64,000 bases of DNA from Lingula anatina. Its lineage: Eukaryota; Brachiopoda; Lingulata; Lingulida; Lingulidae. The first letter of the stretch is position 1. Every line of letters begins with the position of its first letter. Both the position numbers and the translations under genes were made by a program. The stretch is taken from the NCBI RefSeq assembly GCF_001039355.2, contig NW_019773692.1:249908-313907 (forward strand), in the 5' to 3' direction. Below, piece by piece: positions 40,085-50,333 of the stretch. Below the pieces are notes generated by a model, which worked only from the letters and a program-made list of their open reading frames with translations, searched no databases and had not been told where the DNA came from.

Positions 40085-40860
40085 ATGACCGCAGCAGCCT
40101 CCGAGATAAAGAACAGTATGGGCTACGGCCTGGCCTGGTCTTATTACTACGGCTATCTGAAACTGATTTTACCCGGTAAGTGGTCTTATTACTACGGCTA
40201 TCTGAAACTGATTTTACCCGGTAAGTGGTCTTATTACTACGGCTATCTGAAACTAATTTTACCCGGTAAGTGGTCTTATTACTACGGCTATCTGAAACTG
40301 ATTTTACCCGGTAAGTGGTCTTATTACTACGGCTATCTGAAACTAATTTTCCCCGGTAAGTGGTCCGGTAAGTGGTAACAGAGAAATATTATGATTGAAG
40401 TACAAATCGTCGAAATAAATAGGTACTATTCAGGACTAGAAACAGTTAACGACACAAATATTTAAATTATTACCACTTTACAGGTAAGATGTGGACAGTT
40501 CCAAGAAGTCAATTTGAACAAAATTGATTTTTTAATCAGTAACTGGATATCAGATTTCTTTAAAAAATAACAAAAATATTCTTTCACCCGTCCTCAGGTC
40601 TAGCTGACAGAGTAAAGACGTCAACTTTTTGGGACGCTAGCAACCAACGCATCGCCCCCAAACTGTTCATCCTGCTGCCCACCTCGTGTTTTGCGCACCC
40701 CACCCTCACAGACGGGGACTCCGCTGTCCAACCCGGGGCGCACCTTCGCGAGTTCAAGGCCAACCGGTCAGGAAATCCGCAGAGAGTGTACAGAAATTTT
40801 GTCTATAAAGTGACCTCGGAAGATGGGCAGGTATGTGATCATGTCTCTCTCTCTCTATCC

Positions 40861-40897
<37 letters not shown>

Positions 40898-40924
40898 TGT
40901 CTCTCTCTCTCTCTCTATCCCCCC

Positions 40925-40955
<31 letters not shown>

Positions 40956-41490
40956 TGTCTTTCTCTCTCTCTCACTTCACGGCTTGTTAAATTTATTGAA
41001 ATGGAAATGAGTAGTTGTCATGAATTAAAGCATTCCCTTTATCTGGTCTGCTCGTAGGATTACTACTGTGTGGCGGAATATGCCACACCCCTTCTCACGC
41101 TGTTTGAGATGGAAGAAGACACACTGGCTGACCTGTCAAAGGAGGAAAAACTGAAACAACGGGCAATTTTCAAGTCCACCTTGTTGGATATTTTAACCAG
41201 ACCTGGGGTCAAGGAATGTCAGGACGCATGCGTACTTCTTGATGTGGATGGTAAGAATAAAAAACACTTTCGTTATATATTTGTCCAGTTTGTAATTATT
41301 TGTTGGGCCCCTGTTTATCATTATTATCAGTTGAAATGATTTCACTGTAAAGTGGCGAATTATATTCTAATTATTTTTTATAATCAAGTCACTTTTTACC
41401 ACAGTCAAATTATTTCCAGATGCCCCTAATTCGGCTACATCGCTCTCCCAGCTGCTATTGCAGGCTATCCAGAGGGAATTGGAAAACTAA
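40085..41490 (+). CDS. STING1: STING, cyclic-dinucleotide-binding domain (four exons)
   Basis: STING senses cyclic dinucleotides such as 2'3'-cGAMP and starts antiviral and autophagy signalling. Exons: 40,085-40,175 (first of several donors), 40,598-40,830, 41,058-41,250 and 41,420-41,490; phases 1, 0 and 1 all match, giving 195 residues with the shortest exon 1. Recognisable segments are MGYGLAWSYYYGYLKLILPG (human AWSYYIGYLRLILP, with Gly166-Tyr167), RIAPKLFILLPTSC, RVYRNFVYKV (Arg238 and Tyr240 equivalents), EYATPLLTLFEM (Glu260, Thr263, Pro264 equivalents) and the end SLSQLLLQAIQRELEN. The protein stops there: there is no TBK1/IRF3-binding C-terminal tail, as in many invertebrate STINGs. 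Exon 1 follows an acceptor (TTAATTTCAG, ending 40,078), so ATG 40,085 may be the true start after a 5' UTR intron, or the exon may continue a membrane or TIR-coding part upstream that I did not find. Exon 1 ends in a 45-bp tandem repeat (separate entry). Confidence 0.93.
40136..40372 (+). repeat. 45-bp in-frame tandem repeat carrying the STING exon 1 splice donor
   Basis: Five complete 45-bp units start at 40,136, 40,181, 40,226, 40,271 and 40,316, then a 12-bp partial unit runs to 40,372, followed by TGG TAA. Each unit encodes WSYYYGYLKLILPGK and contains CCCG|GTAAGT. The donor positions are after 40,175, 40,220, 40,265, 40,310 and 40,355, plus one after 40,367. Units differ only by AACTGA against AACTAA and ACCC against CCCC. 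Because 45 is 15 codons and every donor is in phase 1, any of them joins in frame to exon 2 (codon G|GT). Confidence 0.97.
40843..40975. repeat. CT/CA microsatellite in STING intron 2
   Basis: Alternating (CT)n and (CA)n blocks begin 12 bases after the exon 2 donor. They are entirely intronic. Confidence 0.95.
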
Positions 41491-42449
41491 GCAGACTAAA
41501 ACATCGACATCTGAGGTGCTGATATTTGAGAAATCTGTGCTCAAGATTTGACGCCTTTACAACATATATCAATTTACATCAAATTATATTGATATATGTT
41601 GAAATATATTGACACTTGTGTTACTATACTAAGTAGGCAAGTAAGGGAATGGAAATTAATTAAAGTGATTTTTTAAATTAAGTTAATTATGTCAAAATGA
41701 CAGTCTCGGTATGAAAAATAATGATTGATATCAACTAGGACATTTACATTGAAGTTCTTTTCTTCAAATAATGATTTATCAGTTTTTCTACCTAAGTGCT
41801 CGAAAAATAAAAACAGAAATCATTAAGGACACGATAGTCCATAGTCCACTAAATGAGACAGTTTTAGTTGCACAGAACATACGCAAGGCCAGTATTTTTA
41901 TATTTTCATTTTCTGTATTTCACTACATTGCTGTAAGCGTTTTCCAGTGTTGACTTTCGATCTGTGGCGATGTAGATGATAACAATGTTCTTATCACGCT
42001 TTGTGAAACTTGGAATATCTTATATATCTGCATGATCATTTTCGATGTAAAAGCAAATAATGATTCACTTGGAGCAATTAGTTTGTTCTTTTAGGTTTTA
42101 TATTTGTCTTTAATTATAAAACCAAAAGTTTATTCTGTAATATTTATTCTAGACGAAGTAAATCTATGATGAAAAAAGTGTTTAATCTATAAATATGTGT
42201 TTGTCCGAAAAATCATTTCTTTTGATTTCTAATCACAAACAAAACACATTTTATCCAATTCAATTTGATGTCGAATGAAAGGAAAAACGAAATCAAAGCA
42301 TAACAAGATTTAAACAGCTTTCCAAATATAATAAGAGAATCAGTACAAAGTGAGTTGCCAAATTTGGTTATTTTCCCCTTGAGGTAATAAACTTCATGCC
42401 ATCGTAAGGGTCTATGAACCAGGCTCTTGGCAAAAATAAACACATTAAG
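41491..42449. other. STING 3' flank and spacer
   Basis: It contains the STING 3' UTR, with a candidate AATAAA at about 41,807-41,812, and AT-rich sequence. No coding feature is seen before the duplicated block starts near 42,450. Confidence 0.5.
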
Positions 42450-42851
42450 ACTCCTTCATACAGTACTCAAATTCTACTTCTGGCTCCTCAGCCTTCTCAA
42501 GTAGTGTTGGAGCAGAACACTCTTCCCGGGTCAGATTAGAATAGCAATGTGAAAAGAAAGGCAAAGAGTTTATTTAAATAAACCTGCGGATATCTTCCAA
42601 ATATAGAACGATAAAAGTCTTAATTAAACCGTGACAGTGACATTTTTATGTGTTATTTTTGTTATATTGAATATAAAAAAGGATGCTTTAGAAACACGAG
42701 GATACTACATAGAATGGAACAATGCCTCCCCGTGCATCTTTCATTTCATGGCTGTTATTAAGTAACAGTCACTGAAAACATTGTCCTTCATATTACTCTA
42801 CCTCACAAAAGTCTGCATATACAACTGAATCCACAAAAGGAACAGAATATT

Positions 42852-43092
42852 TCACTGTGGAGGCTGTGCATAGAGGCAGTCTTTTCCTTGGTATGTGATC
42901 AACGGTTCATTTAACCATTCCGTAAATCCGGCATCTTTCACAAATTGCTTGACCTTCTGATCGTACTTCAGCTTGAAGGCTTCCAGATCCCGTGTCAACA
43001 CAAACAGGGTGACCCGGAAGTTATCTGTGACCATTGCATACTCGTACTGGCCATGGTAGAAAACGTTTGGGGACCCAGCTTAATAATCCAAT
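42852..43092 (-). pseudogene. Relic lipocalin last exon, one-base deletion
   Basis: It corresponds to exon 4 of the lipocalin gene at 50,334-57,335: 241 bp here against 242 bp there. The acceptor (TTTTCGTCAG) and the reading WIIKLGPQTFST are kept, but one A is missing (TACCATGGCC against TACCAATGGTC). The frame shifts and would stop soon after. The downstream part still reads as lipocalin in the other frame (FVKDAGFTEWLNEPL, then DCLYAQPPQ). No exons 1-3 accompany it in the left duplicate. Confidence 0.85.
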
Positions 43093-43261
43093 CTGACGAA
43101 AAAAAATTACGACGGGCTCAAAAAGTTACGCAATACTTCGTTTAGGCTGTATCCATTAAAATCATCTCTGCCTTATACACAGACTTAAAGCAAATGTTTA
43201 CTGAACTGCAGAGGAATTTAGCATTCTATTATATTATCCGTAATTTGCGGTTGCTTTCAGA

Positions 43262-43306
<45 letters not shown>
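43262..43306. repeat. (TA)n microsatellite
   Basis: About 20 TA units. The corresponding place in the right duplicate (near 51,293) has only a short TATATATA. Confidence 0.95.
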
Positions 43307-43308
<2 letters not shown>

Positions 43309-43309
43309 T

Positions 43310-43640
43310 GAAATATATATGAAATTTTCAGTGGGCTAAGGAACAGGTGATTAGTTTTTGGTGCTGATCAGAATCAATAATCAATCAATAATCAAAAATA
43401 AAAAACTAAGTTATGGACCGATTTTGATGACATTTTCTGGAACTGTCACAAGTGGGTCAAGGAACAGATGATTAGTTTTTGGTGGTGATCCGGATCAGTA
43501 ATCAATCAATAATCAATAATCAAAAATAAAAAAACTAAATCATTATAGAATGAGAATTTAAGGGTGAAACGGCATTGGGTGGAGACTTTGCTGCCTTGGC
43601 GGAGGTCTGAGCTCTTGGAGTGCTTTTCTAGTTTTTAAAT
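43310..43640. repeat. Dispersed repeat with internal duplication
   Basis: Two related segments of about 100 bp each contain ACAG(A/G)TGATTAGTTTTTGG followed by TGATC and repeated AATCAATCAATAATCAA. They end in GCCTTGGCGGAGGTCTGAGC and a GAGTGC box. I recall similar wording from interspersed repeats of marine invertebrates, but the class is not certain. It replaces the segment that carries exon 3 in the right duplicate. Confidence 0.5.
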
Positions 43641-45086
43641 GTACTTGGCTGTTAACTTCCCAATTTGCATTGGCACTCTGAGACACCTGTTGGTGAAAAA
43701 GGTTGCCCCACCTCCAATTCTTTTTTTTTTTCTTTTTTATTATGATCATATGATCACCTCGCATCAGTGCTTCTTATTTCAGACACCATAGAGTGTTTCT
43801 TATTTCAGATATCATATTTATCATGACTCACGGTACAGAACATTAAAAATACCCGTGAAGATACCCCTAATTTATACCATTTTCCGAATTTAGAACATGC
43901 ATCCCCTCAAATCTCGGAAATCTGATGTTCTACAGTGAATCTCACAGTCCATAAAATTAAAACAGTAGCACCAAATGACACCAAATTTACACACAATTAG
44001 CACGAGCATGTGCTCGTTAAAGGCCACCTGTCTAATAGCGTGAGTGTCCACCGTACTACCTTCAACTAGGGCAAGAATTCTGTTTTGTGGAAAATTACAT
44101 CATTCGTCCAGAAAAGCTTTTTGGAATTGGTCCAGATTGTAAGGGGGCTGAAGTTCCACTGCATTGCTACATGTTACTCCAATTCGGGAAGCAGCTGCTC
44201 AGTTAAGTTAGTATCAGGGCTCGAAGAAGGTTGATCCATCCTCCCATACTCAGAACATTGTGTTTCTGCAACAAATCACTCACCAGACGAGAAATGTGAG
44301 CAAATTTGTTCTCGAGGTGAAGCCTGTAGTTACCCAGAGTCACCTCTTGTAAATGGAGTGAGATTTATGTTTTAAATTTTACATTTATTATTTTTCCGGC
44401 ATCTTTTGTGTGATCTAAAAATCTTCAATGCTGATTTTGACGATCACGCACGCACACAACCTTTCCTTATTGTGCAGTCTCTTTAATCAGTCTGAAATTA
44501 CATATTCGGTAAATATATTTTCCAGGGCGTCAAATTTGAAAAGTTAACGAGGTCCAGTTTGCAGGCGTGGCAACATCATGGGAAATTATCTTTGATCGTG
44601 AAATTGAAATATCAATCCTAGCCTCACGTGGGCATTTTCCATTTTGCCTAATTAGACTCTAGACAAAACTTCACTTACATCCGGTGACTTTATAGCTTTT
44701 ATTTACTTTTGTTCATCCTGCTAATTTGACATTAAAAATCGTAAACCTTTTTTTACATTACTGTTCTTATTAATAGCAAATTAGGAGGGTGAACATTAGT
44801 AATGAGATAAAATCTAGAAGCTGATATTAATTAGTCGTATGACACGTACTTACGCCAATACTTACGTATAAAAATCGAGGATGTTTTTCTTTACATTTTG
44901 AAGTGTGCCAATGAAAAAAGGATGTTATTCTCCAAATTTTGAAGTGTGCCAATGAAAACAGGATGTTTTTCTTCAAATTGTGAACTATGTCAATGGAACT
45001 TTGAAGTCATGGAAATGTTCCAAAGGGAAAACGAAGAGGAACTCTCAGCTAAATCTACTCCCCTCTTGTGTTCGTTTGTGGTGCTG

Positions 45087-45092
45087 TATAAA
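45087..45092 (+). promoter_or_regulatory. TATA box of the decayed nested gene
   Basis: TATAAA in GCTGTATAAAGTAAGACG, 62 bp before the ATG at 45,149. The right copy has TATATAAA at the same place. Confidence 0.75.
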
Positions 45093-45148
45093 GTAAGACG
45101 CCGAGCGTCCCAAGTAGTTTTCAAAGTTAAACGATAGGACTACGAAAA

Positions 45149-47433
45149 ATGTGGAATACCATTCAGGTATCGTAAGTCTAATACAAATAGCCTATGTCGT
45201 TTTACTCATTTTCATATGAATTAACTTGAAATGTCAAAAGATGCTCAGATAATTAATCACGTCCATTGTGATCACTGAGTTAGAACACTCGGAACATTGT
45301 AACGTGTTCTGATCCCACAGGTATAAATACCCATTCTCTTAGTTTTTATTTATTTATTTATTTATTTTCGATTTCACTCACGATTTCTTAGAAATGGAAA
45401 AAATAATGAATTTGGATTCTTGGAGTTTTATATTATGCTTAAATGAAATCCTTTTTGTAGGTCGTTGTATTCCTACTCTGCGTGAATGTCATTTACAGTT
45501 TTGTACTGTCGGCACCACCTACTACTAGACGAACGGATGAAGTAATACCAACTACTAGACGAACGGATGAAGTAATCTTCCAAGGTATGGTAAATAAAAA
45601 TGCCTGTTTAACAGGGATGGAAGTCCGCTAGGATTCGTAGTCCGCTTCCCATTACTTTGTACAGGTGACATTCCCCCCATTTACTAACCCAAATACTCCA
45701 ACTAACCCTAACCTGCACTTATCATACGGGAGCCCGGACTTCCATTCCTAGGACTTCCATATCCTGTTACACATATCCTATTATATGTATTGGTCAGTTT
45801 GTATTTCCTTGCCAACCAAGAAATGCATGTAAACTGAGAGTGTCACAATTTTGTCGATCAGTATAAAATGCAAACATAAATAATAATAATAAAGATAATA
45901 ATAACGATGGTATTTACTCAAAGTTTAAAATGTTAAATCGATTATACGCGTTATTTAAAGTACAAAATAAGAGGAAGGTTTAAATACATGAAAGAAGTTT
46001 TTTCGTGGTATCCAGATACGATGATAAAATACAATTATCCTTACTAAAGAGACTGAACAATGTCCCGTTTCCTGAGCATTGAATTCCGGCGCGAAATCAC
46101 CATTCACGTGACCATGCAAAGCCCATAGGTGGTGGTCAGAAACGTCGTGTTTGACTGATGTTGTTTAGTTCTTAGAGTTTTTATCAAGATTAAAATTCTC
46201 ATTGTGAAAAGTAGGTAAAAACGAGCCTTTTGGTTAGCAAGGAAATATACACTAGCTTTCACTTATTCTGCTGTTAACGTAAGTTTTAAACTTTAGGCTC
46301 GACGTGTGCCATTGGGATGTTGCACAGACGGTAAAAATACCGTTGTTGAAACTCCATTTGCAAAGTTTTCAGCGTAAAACGACTATCAACGCTTTCTTAT
46401 TAATTAGAGTCAATTGAAGATGCCGATCGATCAACCATGGTCGGAAATAAATATGAACTATCTGAATATGTTTTAATAAAAGTGTCTATCTCAAATGTAC
46501 ACTTAAAACATTATCATGATCTCTGAATGTTTGAAATAATTTCTCAGCAAACAAATGGATGGTCATAGTTAATCTTTGAAAACTTGGATCAAATATGAAC
46601 TGCGAAATATATGTGTAATCAATATTTCTGCAGTGATCATATGAATCACAGAATTACGAAGTTTGATTTCCTTCGATACATACATTACTGATATATTTTT
46701 AAAATGATTATTAAATGTTTATTACAACTTCTTGTGCGCCTACATCTAATTCATACTGAAAATAGATTGCAAATGAAGAGAAACGTAACGGAAAAAGTAG
46801 TTATCTACAAACGTCAGTAAAAAGTTGTTCTATCGTGCATACAATACGTTACCAATAATAACGTTACCAATAGCTACGATATCACAGAAATTACTTGCCT
46901 TCCCCAAAAACTATGCCACATTTGTTTCGCTGTTTGCCCATTACCAAACATAGTTTAATCCATGCATCGTGTATTAATTTATCTTTGCTATCATAATTTT
47001 AATTTGGTAATATTACACACACACTAATCAATTACACGGGGATTTTTTTTTTTTTTAGAACACCCAGCCGGATTCTGGTTTGGAACTCAGAAAAATGGCT
47101 TGTGTCATGGGAAAGAAGAACAAACGCTCTGTATCTCGATTTCCTTTACGCATTGCACATCGCCTGATATACTATCGTGGGCTAATCTTCGAGTGGGGAG
47201 TTCGTGATGAGAACGGCGAGATAGGGTATTCTATTGGCACGTCCCCTGCCGTTCCACACTGTGAAGTCCGCTGGGAGGCTCGGCCAGCAGCGACGAGTAC
47301 CTGTGGTATTGAAGCCGCCAAAGAGTTTACACGATCCTACAAATCGAGATTTGGAAGGTACCGCTTTTTATTCAACAACTGCCATACGTTTGCCAACCGT
47401 CTAGCGGGCATGTTGCAAAACGGCGATTGTTAA
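45149..47433 (+). pseudogene. Frameshifted copy of the nested secreted NNCH-motif gene
   Basis: Exons by homology to the intact gene at 53,325-55,407: 45,149-45,166 (MWNTIQ), 45,461-45,584 (VVVFLLCVNV..., rest of the signal peptide, with a 30-bp in-frame tandem duplication encoding PTTRRTDEVI twice at 45,518-45,577) and 47,059-47,433. At the start of exon 3 there is one extra base in an A-run (CTCAGAAAAATGG), so the spliced frame leaves the family frame and stops at 47,205. Beyond the shift the family frame is open from an ATG at 47,095 and keeps RIAHRLIYYRG and NNCHTFANRLAGML. A leaderless protein of about 113 residues is therefore possible. The poly(A) hexamer is AATAAG where the intact copy has AATAAA. 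Probably a young pseudogene. Confidence 0.8.
45610..45771. mobile_element. Short inverted-repeat element in intron 2, left copy
   Basis: Bounded by AACAGGGATGGAAGTCC and its near-complement at the right end (ACTTCCATATCCTGTTAC, plus an inner GGACTTCCATTCCTAGG). The interior includes TACTTTGTACAGGTGACATT. The same element lies at 53,641-53,799 in the opposite orientation relative to its flanks. Confidence 0.65.
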
Positions 47434-47660
47434 CCTCGCTTCGGGGCTGCGGAAACAGATGATGAGGATTGAATGGTGAAGTTGGCAAAATATGGCAAAT
47501 ATTGTACTATATTTGAGTTGTAACCGGAGAAACATTCACAATCATTTTAACAAACTCAAATTAATAAGTGCCTGATGTCGAGAAATAACAAAGCTGTATG
47601 TTTTGAAAATACAAGAAGCCTATGAATCACTAACGAACCCGTTTGAGAATAAGTAATGTA

Positions 47661-48463
<803 letters not shown>

Positions 48464-50117
48464 TTCATACTGCGAGAAAAAATAATTTGAACTTGAAAAC
48501 ACGCATTTGCGAGATATGAACTAGTATAATTTAGACGACAAGTTTTCAGCGTGCAACCAGTTTTATGAATGACCGCCTTGTTTTATACTACCCCATTACA
48601 ATTATTCAGATTCATTTATATTCTAAAGAGGTTTATGAATAAAACTTTGCTGAACAACTAGAGTTACCTGCTTTTGATTTTTGTTAATCATATATATTCT
48701 AAAGAGGTTTATAAATAAAAACTTTGCCGAACAAACCCAAAATTTGCTGTTTTTGATTTTTGTTGATCACCATTTCGGCATACTTAAGCACTTTGGCATG
48801 ACACATGAATGCTGGAGATAAAATCCTCCTTTGTCGAGTACAATCATTTTTTATCGAGCAATCATAAAATACTAGTATCTTTCAAAAGGCAGGGAGATAA
48901 TTCGCAAGTCACAAGTTTTAAATGCACCAGTGTAACTGTTTTAGTTATTTTTCATCTATTCTACTGGATTTACATCTCATAATGAAGTCATTGGACAGTT
49001 AAAGCTATAATTCTTTGTTTTTCGGTTATCAACCCCCTATTTTTCATTTTTTTTAACGTGACCAGAATGTAAACATCAAGCATAACCAAATTTCTTAAAA
49101 AGGTAACTGCACACATTAAAGAACGGTTTCATATTTTGGCAAAATATTCCACCCAAAATTCAACCGTTCAAAGGTCGTACTTCTATAGATACATATCTTT
49201 GATAAGTTTTGCAGATATTTACAAAGAAACTGAAACCGTGTCTACTACTGCTACTGCATGCGACACAAAAATAAAAAGTATAATAAAGATTGAAAGATCG
49301 ATAAGAACCTATCAAATGTAAGATTTTGGAAAGTACCGAGAAAATTGTATTTTATGTTTACCTAGACATCTCACCATAGGTATTTTGCACGAAAAATATC
49401 TGTTTCATTTATTTCTCCCTAAATCCATTTTTGTTGCGACAATTTAAAAAGTCAGCAGTCAAACGATATACACACAAATGCGCGAGCGCACACAAAAATA
49501 GTGGCGCTACTGTATCCATCCCCAGAAATATGTTCTTAAAACTTATGGAGTCTTCTCGTGTTGAAAAGAAAATTATTCAAAATATCAATTGCCATATAAA
49601 TTTTTTTTAATACAAAGTAAAAAACAAATACTGGTATTGACTGGGTTGATTAATACATCCTATTAAATTTACATCTATAGCTAGTTTATTTGAATGAATT
49701 GGGGATATATTGGGTCTTAAGTAGCCAGAACGTTTTTTGTCACCGATAGTTATTCTCCTTCACCGTGTCCTTTATACAGTACTTCAGTTCTACTCCTGGC
49801 TCCTCAGCCTTCTCAAGTAGTGTGGGAGAAGTACAATTTTTCCGGGTCAGATTAAAATAGCAATGTGAAAAGAAACACAAAGAGTTTATTTAAATAAACC
49901 TGCGGGTAACCTTGAACGTAGTACCAAATACAACGATAAAAGCTTTAATTAAGCCGTGGGTGCTACGTGTCGTCAGTGCTAGATAGACTTTGGTAAGATT
50001 TATTCTATGGAAACAAGTGGTATCAGAAATATAGGAAATTGTTTAAAATATTTCCATTTTAATAGAAAAGAAACGTTTTTTTTTACCTTAATTTATAGAA
50101 CATTTAAACCACAGTGA

Positions 50118-50138
50118 GTTTTTTTTTTTTTTTTTTTT
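50118..50138. repeat. Poly-T tract
   Basis: About 21 T downstream of the lipocalin stop codon on the minus strand, absent or much shorter in the left duplicate. Confidence 0.9.
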
Positions 50139-50333
50139 GTATTTATTTTATTATATTGAATATAAAAATGGATGCTTTAGAATCACAAGAATACAAAATA
50201 GAATTGTACAATGCCTCATCTTTCATTTCGTGGCTGATATTAAGTAACAGTCACTGAAAACATTGTCCTTCATATTACTCTACCTCACAAAAGTCTTCAT
50301 ATACAACTGAAACCACAAAAGGAACAGAATATT

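Noticed and set aside
40085-40378. Reading the repeat as a complete 97-residue protein ending at TAA 40,376
   Set aside because: Splicing to exon 2 restores a continuous STING domain in the right phase; the short product would only come from intron retention.
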